Shown here: piece after piece, positions 1 through 8,014 of the stretch | Position numbering within the stretch: position 1 is the first letter of the stretch | Layout of the letters: each line of letters starts with the position of its first letter | Source of the DNA: Crossaster papposus | Taxonomy: Eukaryota > Echinodermata > Asteroidea > Velatida > Solasteridae | Direction of reading: 5' to 3' | Assembly (NCBI GenBank): GCA_037893245.1 | Contig: JBAIAA010000784.1 | Location: forward strand, 558,001-622,000 | Length of the DNA: 64,000 nt | Position numbers and translations under genes: made by a program | Notes under the pieces: generated by a model | What the model saw: the letters and a program-made list of their open reading frames with translations, nothing else | What the model was told of the DNA's origin: nothing | The model's database searches: none

Positions 1-31
1 GCCCATCACGCTCCCGCTGCACTACTCTGCG
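1..31 (-). tRNA. Partial initiator-tRNA-like module (m3 type), cut by window edge
   Basis: This is the 5' part of an m3-type module on the minus strand. It holds the 5' acceptor strand CGCAGAG at 25-31, the D arm and the start of the anticodon stem. The rest lies outside the window. Confidence 0.6.
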
Positions 32-183
32 TAACTATTTGTAATGAAAATGAAATCACTTTCAAGGAAATAATTATCCTGAGCAGACCGAGGTTGTGGT
101 CAACCAAACTCTCGGTTACTGACCAAGAAAGTGTCTACTTTGTCACTCCGAGTCGAGTACCTCATGTCATACCAAAAACTTGT

Positions 184-255
184 TAGCAGAGCAAGGTTTC
201 GATCCTCGGACCTCTGGGTTATGGGCCCAGCACGCTTCAACTGCGCCACTATGCC
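184..255 (-). tRNA. Initiator tRNA-Met-like module, m2 type (CAT)
   Basis: The 72-nt minus-strand module has anticodon stem CTGGG/CCCAG, loop CCCATAA and T-loop ATCGAAA. The T-stem has one mismatch (plus-strand CAAGG instead of CGAGG), so this copy is slightly damaged. It is the first complete module in the window. Confidence 0.6.
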
Positions 256-359
256 TCATGTAAATTTAGAAGAACAACAAACAAAATAAAAGTAGACATT
301 CTAAAAACATTATAAAATATTTATTAAATTTGAATAACAGTGAAGCAAAAACACCTCTT

Positions 360-431
360 TAGCAGAGCGAGGTTTCGGTCCTCGGGCTTCTGGGTTATGG
401 GCCCATCACGCTCCCACTGCACCACTCTGCG
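360..431 (-). tRNA. Initiator tRNA-Met-like module, m1 type (CAT)
   Basis: Minus strand, 72 nt. The acceptor strands CGCAGAG and CTCTGCT pair at six of seven positions. The variable region is altered (plus strand GGGCTTC where neighbours have GGGCCTC). The anticodon loop is CCCATAA. Confidence 0.6.
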
Positions 432-583
432 TAACTATTTGTAATGAAAATGAAATCAATTTCAAGGAAATATTTATCCTGAGCAGACCGAGGTTGTGGT
501 CAACCAAACTCTCGGGTACTGACCAAGAAAGTGTCTACTTTGTCACTCCGAGTCGAGTACCTCATGTCATACCAAAAACTTGT

Positions 584-655
584 TAGCAGAGCGAGGTTTA
601 GATCCTCGGACCTCTGGGTTATGGGCCCAGCACGCTTCAACTGCGCCACTATGCC
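584..655 (-). tRNA. Initiator tRNA-Met-like module, m2 type with mutated B box
   Basis: Same fold as the other m2 modules, but the T-loop reads ATCTAAA instead of ATCGAAA, which weakens the B box. The same rare variant reappears near 53079-53150. Confidence 0.55.
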
Positions 656-759
656 TCATGTAAATTTAGAAAAACAACAAACAAAATAAAAGCAGACATT
701 CTAAAAACATTCTAAAATATTTATTAAATTTGAATAACAGTGAAGCAAAAATACCTCTT

Positions 760-831
760 TAGCAGAGCGAGGTTTTGGTCCTCGGGCCTCTGGGTTATGG
801 GCCCATCACGCTCCCACTGCACCACTCTGCG
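760..831 (-). tRNA. Initiator tRNA-Met-like module, m1 type
   Basis: Minus strand, 72 nt, anticodon CAT. The T-loop is ACCAAAA, so two B-box positions differ from consensus. An A5 run lies just upstream on the plus strand, which is T5 downstream on the transcribed strand. Confidence 0.55.
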
Positions 832-986
832 TAACTATTTGTAATGAAAATGAAATCACTTTCAAGGAAATAATTATCCTGAGCAGACCGAGGTTGTGGT
901 CAACCAAACTCTCGGGTACTGACCAAGAAAGTGTCTACTTTGTCACTCCGAGTCGAGTACTTCAAGTCATACCAAAAACTTATTAG

Positions 987-1058
987 CAGCAGAGCGAGGT
1001 TTTGATCCTCGGCACTCTGGGTTATAGGCCCAGCAAGCTTCCACTGCGCCACCATGCC
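987..1058 (-). tRNA. Initiator-tRNA-like module, m4 type with TAT anticodon
   Basis: The loop is CCTATAA, so the anticodon is TAT rather than CAT. The T-loop is ATCAAAA. The acceptor 5' strand GGCATGG pairs imperfectly with CTCTGCT. This is the only m4-type copy in the left array. Confidence 0.5.
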
Positions 1059-1162
1059 TCATGTAAATTTAGAAAAACAACAAACAAAATAAAAGCAGAC
1101 ATTATAAAAACATTCTAAAATATTTATTAAATTTGAATAACAGTGAAGCAAAAATACCTCTT

Positions 1163-1234
1163 TAGCAGAGCGAGGTTTCGGTCCTCGGGCCTCTGGGTTA
1201 TGGGCCCATCACGCTCCCACTGCACCACTCTGCG
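1163..1234 (-). tRNA. Initiator tRNA-Met-like module, m1 type (CAT)
   Basis: Minus strand, 72 nt. Acceptor CGCAGAG/CTCTGCT, loop CCCATAA and T-loop ACCGAAA are all present. Confidence 0.6.
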
Positions 1235-1386
1235 TAACTATTTGTAATGAAAATGAAATCACTTTCAAGGAAATAATTATCCTGAGCAGACCGAGGTTGT
1301 GGTCAACCAAACTCTCGGGTACTGACCAAGAAAGTGTCTACTTTGTCACTCCGAGTCGAGTACCTCATGTCATACCAAAAACTTGT

Positions 1387-1458
1387 TAGCAGAGCGAGGT
1401 TTCGATCCTCGGACCTCTGGGTTATGGGCCCAGCACGCTTCAACTGCGCCACTATGCC
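1387..1458 (-). tRNA. Initiator tRNA-Met-like module, m2 type (CAT), consensus copy
   Basis: Consensus m2 copy: A box TGGCGCAGTTG, anticodon stem CTGGG/CCCAG, loop CCCATAA, T-arm CGAGG-ATCGAAA-CCTCG, 3' acceptor CTCTGCT then A, with TTTTT a few bases further on. Confidence 0.65.
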
Positions 1459-1560
1459 TCATGTAAATTTAGAAAATGCAAACAAAATGAAAGCAGACAT
1501 TCTAAAAACATTCTACAATATTTATTAAATGTGAATAGCAGTGAAGCAAAAATACCTCGT

Positions 1561-1632
1561 TAGCAAAGCGAGGTTTTGGTCCTCGGACCTCTGGGTTATG
1601 GGCCCATCACGCTCCCGCTGCACCACTCTGCG
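1561..1632 (-). tRNA. Initiator tRNA-Met-like module, m1/m3 intermediate
   Basis: It combines the m3 3' acceptor (CTTTGCT) and T-loop (ACCAAAA) with an m1-like loop CCCATAA. The left array therefore holds forms intermediate between the two types that alternate in the right array. Confidence 0.6.
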
Positions 1633-1784
1633 TAACTATTTGTAATGAAAATGAAATCACTTTCAAGGAAATAATTATCCTGAGCAGACCGAGGTTGTGG
1701 TCAACCAAACTCTCGGGTACTGACCAAGAAAGTGTCTACTTTGTCACTCCGAGTCGAGTACCTCATGTCATACCAAAAACTTGT

Positions 1785-1856
1785 TAGCAGAGCGAGGTTT
1801 CGATCCTCGGACCTCTGGGTTATGGGCCCAGCACGCTTCAACTGCGCCACTATGCC
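1785..1856 (-). tRNA. Initiator tRNA-Met-like module, m2 type (CAT)
   Basis: By eye identical to the copy 398 bp earlier; all arms are preserved as in the consensus m2. Confidence 0.65.
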
Positions 1857-1958
1857 TCATGTAAATTTAGAAAATGCAAACAAAATGAAAGCAGACATTC
1901 TAAAAACATTCTACAATATTTATTAAATGTGAAAAGCAGTGAAGCAAAAATACCTAGT

Positions 1959-2030
1959 TAGCAAAGCGAGGTTTTGGTCCTCGGACCTCTGGGTTATGGG
2001 CCCATCACGCTCCCGCTGCACCACTCTGCG
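1959..2030 (-). tRNA. Initiator tRNA-Met-like module, m1/m3 intermediate
   Basis: Same form as the module at 1561-1632. It is preceded on the plus strand by GAAAAGCAG, where most copies have GAATAGCAG. Confidence 0.6.
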
Positions 2031-2182
2031 TAACTATTTGTAATGAAAATGAAATCACTTTCAAGGAAATAATTATCCTGAGCAGACCGAGGTTGTGGTC
2101 AACCAAACTCTCGGGTACTGACCAAGAAAGTGTCTACTTTGTCACTCCGAGTCGAGTACCTCATGTCATACCAAAAACTTGT

Positions 2183-2254
2183 TAGCAGAGCGAGGTTTCG
2201 ATCCTCGGACCTCTGGGTTATGGGCCCAGCACGCTTCAACTGCGCCACTATGCC
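2183..2254 (-). tRNA. Initiator tRNA-Met-like module, m2 type, last before the insertion
   Basis: Complete consensus m2 module. The satellite is broken 63 bp further on, in the spacer at 2317. Confidence 0.65.
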
Positions 2255-2319
2255 TCATGTAAATTTAGAAAATGCAAACAAAATGAAAGCAGACATTCTA
2301 AAAACATTCTACAATATCT

Positions 2320-2382
2320 AGGGTGACGCGGGAGCGTCACGCCCAACGGGTTCGCCCGGCTGGGAGTGGCAGCGCCGCGGCA
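2320..2382 (+). repeat. 63-bp GC-rich hairpin repeat A, copy 1
   Basis: Matches 6972-7034 over 63 bp with one mismatch (position 2341). It begins AGGGTGACGCGGGAGCGTCAC, which folds as GTGACGC-GGGA-GCGTCAC, and ends GCCGCGGCA. It forms the left edge of the 9.25-kb insertion. Its GC content contrasts strongly with the AT-rich surroundings. Confidence 0.9.
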
Positions 2383-2556
2383 CCCTTACTTTGCCAGTGC
2401 ACCGATTTTGCGTTAATTTTATTCTTTCTTTCTTCTTCAGTCCGACTGGAATAACTCGCGATCGCTCCACGGAATCGAAAAGAACCCAATAACGAAAATG
2501 ATTAGGAGATCAAGGGCATGAGTTCTATTGGGACAGAATTTTGATTTTCGACTTCT
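2383..2556. other. Unassigned sequence between repeat A and repeat B
   Basis: No ORF, RNA or further repeat was recognised. There is a pyrimidine run ending TTCTTCAG (about 2425-2440) that resembles a splice acceptor, but no exon can be supported. Confidence 0.5.
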
Positions 2557-2591
2557 CAGAGGGGGTTGTCATACAAATCTGACCATCTGAC
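2557..2591 (+). repeat. Repeat B, copy 1 (partial)
   Basis: A 35-bp stretch CAGAGGGGGTTGTC...CATCTGAC with one mismatch to copy 2 at 2636-2670. It is part of a short tandem array with a unit of roughly 79 bp. Confidence 0.8.
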
Positions 2592-2616
2592 AATGACAAA
2601 AAAAAATGTGAAAATT

Positions 2617-2670
2617 AATTTCCTCAGTTCGACGACAGAGGGGGTTGTCATACGAATCTGACCATCTGAC
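2617..2670 (+). repeat. Repeat B, copy 2
   Basis: 54 bp identical to 6913-6966. It ends CATCTGAC directly against the left arm of the foldback element, which therefore lies inside a small tandem array of B units. Confidence 0.9.
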
Positions 2671-2912
2671 CAACCCAGTCTCTTCTTAAATTGTGTACAT
2701 ATCACAATTGACCAATTGTGTGTATATCACAATTTAAGAAACTGTACATGCGCAGTAATACCGGCAAAACGGAGGTTGGTCTTGAAAGAGTGAATAAACA
2801 AGTGTACAAGTGTATGATGTTCTTATTACTTGAATTAGTTGGTTTAAGTTCATTACTTTGTTTTGGGGTAGAATAAGGGAAAAGTCGGGTTAGGGTACAG
2901 AAAGAAAAACAA
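2671..2912 (+). repeat. Left inverted arm of the foldback element
   Basis: Inverse of about 6677-6895. Shared landmarks include GTACATGCGCAGTAAT, GCAAAACGGAGGTTGG and GTCGGGTTAGGGTAC. The left arm has an extra GTGTACAA near 2805. Confidence 0.85.
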
Positions 2913-3219
2913 AACTTGAGGGCGCTCTTGTCCTGAGCAGCCGTGTTTATTTTTCTCTGAGATCAGTTGCTTTTTAAAATCGTTTTTAATTCGTATTTGT
3001 ACTGGCCATCACCTGGATTTTTCCTAACTATTTTGACGTTGAAGATCTCAGCCTTCCGATTGTGTCGCTATTTGTGACTTTGTGGGCTCTGTGAGTTAGT
3101 ATTTTAACTTTTGAGATTTCGTTTTTTCGTTGTGACTGTGATAACTGTGTTTACATGTTTTCAAGATGGCCGTCACGCATGTCGTCGTTGTTTTGCTACA
3201 GTGAACACTGGACGCAGAT

Positions 3220-6200
3220 ATGAAATTCCTTATTTATTCAAAGGATAGTTTGCTTGCGATGAGACATTTGTCGTCCAATCTCAGACTGGGACACACCGTC
3301 TGGAATACCATAAACGCCCTAAAAATCAACAAATTTCGTCGGGGTTGTCGTGGCGGACAGATGAAACAGCGGAAAATTGTCACTCGCGTAGGTTATTTTT
3401 GGCAGAATTCTGACAATCGTTTCATAAACCATGGCAGTAACCCAGCTAACCTTATCAAGATCTCACTACAACATTCCATTAACTGTGCATCATCAGTTAG
3501 ATTTGCAGCATGGAATGCGCGGTCCATTAAATCAAAGACTGCATCTGTGTGTGACTTCATCATTTCAAGTAAGTTGGACATTTTGGCAATTACAGAGTCG
3601 TGGTTAACTGATGATGATCGCTGTCATCGTGCAATTGCTGATATTAAACACAGCTTACTGAACTTTGAACTGCATCATATTCCTAGAACTCATTCGATCG
3701 GTGGGGGTGTGTGCGTAATTGTGCGAAAGGGGTTCTCTGTGTCGCCTAACACTAGTTTGACGTTTGAATCCTTTGAGCACATGGACCTCACCATCACGGC
3801 CAAGTCCACGTCTCTGAGACTTTTCATTGTGTACCGGCCGCCGTATTCCAAGAAGAATAAGCTGACATCTCGCATGTTCTTCGCAGACTTTTCAACGATG
3901 TTGGAATGTGTCAGTAATGTTACCGGGAGTGTATTGCTCGCAGGAGATTTTAATTTCCATATGGAAGATAATGCAGACAGTGACGCAAACACCATGGTCA
4001 ACATGCTGAATGTGACAGGTCTCAAACAACATGTTACTACACCAACCCACAGAAGTGGTCATACACTTGACCTCTTAATCACCAGGGACAGCGATAATGT
4101 GATATCTGCCATCACCACTCAAACTGATCTTCCATCTGATCATGCTGCTACGGTGTGCTCTCTTAATTTAGCACGCCCTGACCCTGTGAGGCACCAGGCG
4201 AGTTTTCGGAAGCTGCGCCAAATAGACACAAAGCAGTTTAAATCGGACATTACTGCTTCACCTCTGAATCTGCAGCCTGGCACAAGTCTAGAGACACGCG
4301 TTGAGCAATACAACTGTGAACTATCGGCGCTGCTTGAAGCACATGCGCCCAATGTGACAAGATGTATTACTCTGAGACCACACGCACCCTGGTACAATAC
4401 CATTCTCCGTGAACAGAAACGGGCGAAACGTCGGCTGGAACGCAAGTGGGTGTCATCTGGACTAGAAGTGCACAAGCAGTTGTACCAAGAAGAATGTCGG
4501 AACTACACTCAATCACTCGACAAGTCCAAAATTGACTATCACAAAGCACAGGTCAGTGGTTGTGAGCAGGGAAGGCTCTTCCGCCTTATTGATAAACTTT
4601 CTGCTGTTAGACCAAAAAAAGTCCTTCCATTGCACGAATCATCCAATCAGCTTGCAGGAGAATTCTCCGAGTTCTTCTGTGAAAAGATTGAAGCTGTGAA
4701 AACTGAATTAGATAGCTTCATCGGAACTATCGTTCCCACTCATGACGCAAAAAGTGATGTTCATCAGCTCTGTAATTTTCAGAGGCTGACACCCGACGCG
4801 ATTCGCAAAATTATTAAGGACTCGAATTCAAAGTCTTGCCCTCTCGATCCTATTCCAACCTGGCTGCTGAAGTTGTGTTTGGACGAACTTCTACCGGCTG
4901 TTCTTGATATTGTGAACTTCTCCATCACATCTGGGGAAGTACCTGGTAGTTTCAAAGCAGCTCAAATAACACCATTGATCAAGAAACCATCACTCGACCC
5001 CGATCGTCTGAAGAACTACCGACCAGTGTCAAACCTCTCTTACTTGTCTAAGATTACTGAGCGCTGTGTCGCTGCTCAGTTAACTAGACATCTTGACATG
5101 CATAACTTACATGCTGAGAGACAGTCTGCCTATCGTAAACACCACTCTACAGAGACGGCTCTTGTGCGTGTTTCGAACGACATTTTTCGAGCTGTGGATA
5201 CACATGGGGAGGTTGTTCTTGTCCTGTTGGATTTGACAGCCGCGTTTGATACAATAGACCATGGTATTTTCTTACAAAGATTGTCAAACCGTTACAGTGT
5301 AACTGGAACGGCTCTCCAATGGTTCAAGTCGTATCTTTCCGGCCGCACTCAATCGGTTGTGATTGACGGAGCGCAGTCTGACCCAGCAATTTTGACAAAT
5401 GGCGTCCCACAGGGCTCCGTGCTTGGACCACTATGCTTCACAATGTACATCGCACCTCTTGAAGAAGTGGTTGCATCATTTGATGGTGTTCAGTTGATGT
5501 CATACGCGGATGACACACAACTCTATATGGTCATCAACTCATTGAAGAGGACTGCTGCAATTTCGGAACTCGAACAATGCATCAACTGCGTGAAATCCTG
5601 GATGATCGCGAATAGGCTGAAACTCAATGGTGGGAAGACAGAGGTTCTGCACATCACATCCAAGTTCCTGAGGCGGTCATCACCTATTGACACAATTACA
5701 GTTGGTTCGGATGTCACTCACACAGCGTCTGCTGTACGCAACCTCGGGGTAACATTTGATAAGCACGCTGGCATGACCACACACATAAATAATGTATGTC
5801 GGGCTGCAAATTTGGCACTACGTAGGATTGGGCAAATTCGTAAATATCTTGATCAGTCAACTGCTGAGAAACTTGTTCACGCATTTATCAGCTCCCGCTT
5901 AGACTATTGCAATAGTTTATTGTATCGTTTACCAGACCGTGAGATTGCTAAGTTGCAACAAGTCCAAAATGCTGCTGCCAGAATGGTGACACGTGTGAAA
6001 AAGTATCGCCATATAACACCAGTCCTTCTGCAATTGCATTGGCTGCCAGTCCGCAAGCGCATTTCGTTTAAGATCTTGTTGCTAACGTACAAAGCACTCC
6101 ACGGGCTTGCACCTGGTTATATTATTGAATTATTGACAGATCACAGGCCAATCCGCTCACTTAGATCAAGTAGCAAACATCTTCTGAAAATGGCCAAAAC

Positions 6201-6345
6201 ATCAACATCATATGGTGATAGAGCATTCTCTGCAGCTGCTCCCAAACTTTGGAATGAGCTTCCATTGTCTATTAGATGTGCCAAGTCGGTAGATGATTTT
6301 AAGAAATTACTTAAGACTCATCTTTTTAACTGTAATTCAACATAA
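3220..6345 (+). CDS. LINE endonuclease/reverse transcriptase, L2-like, intact ORF (1041 aa)
   Basis: This replication protein of a non-LTR retrotransposon nicks target DNA and copies the element RNA in place. Residues 1-90 have no recognised domain. The APE-type endonuclease spans about 92-320, with WNARS 98-102, TESW 125-128 (Glu126), YRPP 205-208, GDFNFH 242-247, HTLDLLI 281-287 and SDH 306-308. The reverse transcriptase spans about 520-800, with NYRPVS 599-604, DLTAAFDTIDH 671-681 (Asp671, Asp677), GVPQGSVLGP 728-737 and the catalytic YADD 762-765. The C-terminal region (about 880-1041), with LHWLPVRKRI and YGDRAFSAAAPKLWN, is typical of L2/CR1-type proteins. There is no internal stop or frameshift and all catalytic motifs are present, so the copy is young or still active. 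The start is the first in-frame ATG; the true start could be nearer the endonuclease domain. Confidence 0.93.
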   Translation: MKFLIYSKDSLLAMRHLSSNLRLGHTVWNTINALKINKFRRGCRGGQMKQRKIVTRVGYFWQNSDNRFINHGSNPANLIKISLQHSINCASSVRFAAWNARSIKSKTASVCDFIISSKLDILAITESWLTDDDRCHRAIADIKHSLLNFELHHIPRTHSIGGGVCVIVRKGFSVSPNTSLTFESFEHMDLTITAKSTSLRLFIVYRPPYSKKNKLTSRMFFADFSTMLECVSNVTGSVLLAGDFNFHMEDNADSDANTMVNMLNVTGLKQHVTTPTHRSGHTLDLLITRDSDNVISAITTQTDLPSDHAATVCSLNLARPDPVRHQASFRKLRQIDTKQFKSDITASPLNLQPGTSLETRVEQYNCELSALLEAHAPNVTRCITLRPHAPWYNTILREQKRAKRRLERKWVSSGLEVHKQLYQEECRNYTQSLDKSKIDYHKAQVSGCEQGRLFRLIDKLSAVRPKKVLPLHESSNQLAGEFSEFFCEKIEAVKTELDSFIGTIVPTHDAKSDVHQLCNFQRLTPDAIRKIIKDSNSKSCPLDPIPTWLLKLCLDELLPAVLDIVNFSITSGEVPGSFKAAQITPLIKKPSLDPDRLKNYRPVSNLSYLSKITERCVAAQLTRHLDMHNLHAERQSAYRKHHSTETALVRVSNDIFRAVDTHGEVVLVLLDLTAAFDTIDHGIFLQRLSNRYSVTGTALQWFKSYLSGRTQSVVIDGAQSDPAILTNGVPQGSVLGPLCFTMYIAPLEEVVASFDGVQLMSYADDTQLYMVINSLKRTAAISELEQCINCVKSWMIANRLKLNGGKTEVLHITSKFLRRSSPIDTITVGSDVTHTASAVRNLGVTFDKHAGMTTHINNVCRAANLALRRIGQIRKYLDQSTAEKLVHAFISSRLDYCNSLLYRLPDREIAKLQQVQNAAARMVTRVKKYRHITPVLLQLHWLPVRKRISFKILLLTYKALHGLAPGYIIELLTDHRPIRSLRSSSKHLLKMAKTSTSYGDRAFSAAAPKLWNELPLSIRCAKSVDDFKKLLKTHLFNCNST

Positions 6346-6609
6346 GTCTTTATTTTATTCATGTTTTAGTTTTCATTTGAACCGTTACATGCATTTGTTT
6401 TTTGTCCATTCATTTACTAGGAATAATAGTGATTGGGGTTTTTAATATACAATGTAGTTTTTACAGTATTTTATTGTAATGGTATTTTAACTATGTGCGT
6501 TACTGCGGTATTTAACAGTTTACAATATTTTATAATATTTTTGTAAAGCGCTTTGAGGAATCTTTGATTTATATTGCGCTATATAAATGCTGTTTTATTA
6601 TTATTATTA
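6346..6609 (+). other. LINE 3' UTR with conserved L2-type tail and TTA repeat
   Basis: AT-rich 3' UTR. The last 70 bp hold GCGCTTTGAGG and GCGCTATATAAATGC, then TTATTATTATTATTA (6595-6609). In L2-type LINEs this tail is thought to be what the reverse transcriptase recognises (family knowledge). Confidence 0.8.
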
Positions 6610-6676
6610 CAATGCAATTAAACTTGCGTCAAATAATAACAATAATAAGAATTGCTGTTAATGCGGTAATATGAAT

Positions 6677-6895
6677 TGTTTTTTTCTTGTACCCTAACCC
6701 GACTTTTTCCTTTTCCAATCCCAAACTTAAACAACTACTGCAACTAATAAGAACATCATACACTTGTTTATTCACTCTTTGAGGGCCAACCTCCGTTTTG
6801 CCAGCATTACTGCGCATGTACAGTTTCTTAAATTGTGATATACACACAATTGGTCAATTGTGATATGTACACAATTTAAGAAGGAGACTGGGTTG
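6677..6895 (-). repeat. Right inverted arm of the foldback element
   Basis: Reverse complement of the left arm. It ends GACTGGGTTG at 6895, with CTGAC nearby at 6899-6903. Confidence 0.85.
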
Positions 6896-6912
6896 CAACT
6901 GACATGTGAATG

Positions 6913-6966
6913 AATTTCCTCAGTTCGACGACAGAGGGGGTTGTCATACGAATCTGACCATCTGAC
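6913..6966 (+). repeat. Repeat B, copy 3
   Basis: 54 bp identical to 2617-2670. It is followed after ATGTG by the second copy of repeat A. Confidence 0.9.
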
Positions 6967-6971
6967 ATGTG

Positions 6972-7034
6972 AGGGTGACGCGGGAGCGTCACACCCAACG
7001 GGTTCGCCCGGCTGGGAGTGGCAGCGCCGCGGCA
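6972..7034 (+). repeat. 63-bp GC-rich hairpin repeat A, copy 2
   Basis: Direct repeat of 2320-2382 with one mismatch. Unlike copy 1 it is preceded by ATGTG rather than CT, which shows that the repeated unit begins at AGGGTGACG. Confidence 0.9.
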
Positions 7035-8014
7035 AGAATGTGTGATATTTCTTGCGTTTTTGTGAGTTTCGGGCGTTTTAGCATTTGCTAGTGTCAGTGC
7101 GCATGTACTGCGCAATTGTGCGGCGTTGTTTGCAAGTGTGCGCTGCGCAAATGCCGCCAAAACGCTTGCGCACGCAACCACAAATTTCAGCTCTGGTAAT
7201 AATTTTCGCTGTCTGAATCGCTTCAAATTATCGGCAATTTCGGTCAATTCTGTGTTTCTGTCTAACTTTCTTGCTTCTGTCGCAATTTTGTTTCATTTCC
7301 TGCTGAAAATTGTCAAACTATTTCGCTTTTTTGCAGCAGTCACAGTGTGCCCTTTGTAGTGAAGCACAACGGCAACTTGACGCTGGGCAATATCATCACA
7401 ATCGCAGACGTTCGCCGATGACAACGACGACGCCGACTCGCAGGAGGGGGGGGGGGAGGTTAAAAAAAATAACAAAACACCCGAAATAACGAAGCTAAAA
7501 CGTATTTTGGCTTCAAAAGTGACCAATTTAGACAATTAAGACAGAAACAACGAAGTAGCAGCTGCTATTGACTAGTGCTATCTCCTCACAGGGTAGGAGC
7601 TAATGGGTATACGGAGAACAATGTAATGGTGTACAGTACTATATAGTATATACATACTAGTAGCCCGTAGGTCTGTGGCAAGACGCAACACCGTAGGTCT
7701 GACGGCAAAGTAGGCTGATTGGTTTATTTAGAGTCGGGTAGGTTAGTGGCTCGACTAACTGTAACGGGTGGTTCTGTTCTGTGCGGGAACAACGTGTACC
7801 GAGGTGTCAACTTGCATCTATACTCAACAACCGTTTGCTGTTTGTTCGCACATCGGCAAACTTACATTGTGTTTTTTTGCAGGTTTCCTTCGCTCGGAAT
7901 CTACGCATCGATTTCCGGGCACAACAAGCGATAGACGATTGCTTGTAAGAGGTAAGAGAAAAAAACGTAAAAAAACCTTCAAAACAAAAACAAAACACAA
8001 AACTAAAAAAAATA
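7035..8014. other. Region upstream of the first orphan ORF; weak exon signals only
   Basis: No convincing ORF. CTTTTTTGCAG (about 7327-7337) and GTTTTTTTGCAG (7871-7882) look like splice acceptors, and AG/GTAAGAG at 7950-7957 looks like a donor, so 7883-7951 could be a 69-nt exon. A 12-bp palindrome TACTATATAGTA lies near 7637-7648. There is a G run near 7446-7456. From about 7957 to 8014 the sequence is extremely A-rich, directly before the ATG at 8015. Promoter or splicing roles are inference. Confidence 0.35.

Larger units (their letters stand above)
1..2317. repeat. Left satellite array, period about 398 bp, made of initiator-tRNA-like modules
   Basis: About six tandem monomers. Successive copies of the same module start at 1387, 1785 and 2183, exactly 398 bp apart. 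Each monomer carries two preserved 72-nt tRNA-iMet-like modules on the minus strand, a degenerate 72-nt module between them, and AT-rich spacers. The first monomers (to about 1160) are more diverged, with AAACAACAAAC in the spacer, than the last three. The array stops at 2317 inside the spacer (CAATA/TTTATT) and resumes in the same phase at 11571, so this is one array split by an insertion. No protein gene is supported here. Confidence 0.95.
2913..6619 (+). mobile_element. L2/CR1-like non-LTR retrotransposon (LINE)
   Basis: Parts in order: a 5' leader of about 300 bp starting near ACTTGAGGGCGCTC; one long endonuclease/reverse transcriptase ORF (3220-6345); and a 3' UTR with the conserved tail GTAAAGCGCTTTGAGG...GCGCTATATAAATGC (6542-6590) followed by a TTA microsatellite (6595-6609). 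That tail type is familiar from L2-clade LINEs and their SINE partners. AAACTTG occurs at 2912-2918 and 6620-6626 and may be the target duplication, which would place the insertion in the loop of the foldback element. No separate ORF1 is seen, so the copy is either 5'-truncated or from a single-ORF lineage. The exact 5' end is uncertain. Confidence 0.85.
2671..6895. mobile_element. Foldback/MITE-like element with about 220-240-bp inverted arms, split by a LINE
   Basis: The left arm (2671 to about 2912, starting CAACCCAGTCTC) is the inverse of the right arm (about 6677-6895, ending GAGACTGGGTTG), with scattered substitutions and small indels. Each arm contains a shorter palindrome, TTCTTAAATTGTG...CACAATTTAAGAA, with inner CACAATT-GACC-AATTGTG. 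CTGAC lies on both sides (2666-2670, 6899-6903) and may be a 5-bp target duplication. Without the LINE the arms would be separated by well under 100 bp, so the original was probably a hairpin-like non-autonomous element. Confidence 0.75.

Noticed and set aside
1334..1528. A 64-aa plus-strand ORF (start MSTLSLRVEYL) repeated in nearly every unit of both arrays
   Set aside because: It is read across the fossil tRNA, the antisense of m2 and the spacer. Its preservation is explained by recent homogenisation of whole units, and m1/m3/m4 equivalents are not open. There is no Kozak or promoter support.
3393..4549. Minus-strand ORFs opposite the LINE ORF
   Set aside because: Shadows of the plus-strand coding sequence with no recognisable domain.
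2671..6895. A DNA transposon encoding its own protein, judged from the inverted arms around a long ORF
   Set aside because: The ORF is a LINE endonuclease/reverse transcriptase with its own 3' tail, and a possible short duplication flanks it inside the arms, so nesting is simpler.
7126..7359. 77-aa ORF with a hydrophobic C-terminal half
   Set aside because: No family, no start context support, and its end overlaps a splice-acceptor-like tract. It is compatible with chance in AT-rich DNA.
7820..7831. ATACTCAACAAC shared by 7820 and 10888
   Set aside because: Only 12 bp; several such matches are expected by chance in a 9-kb comparison.
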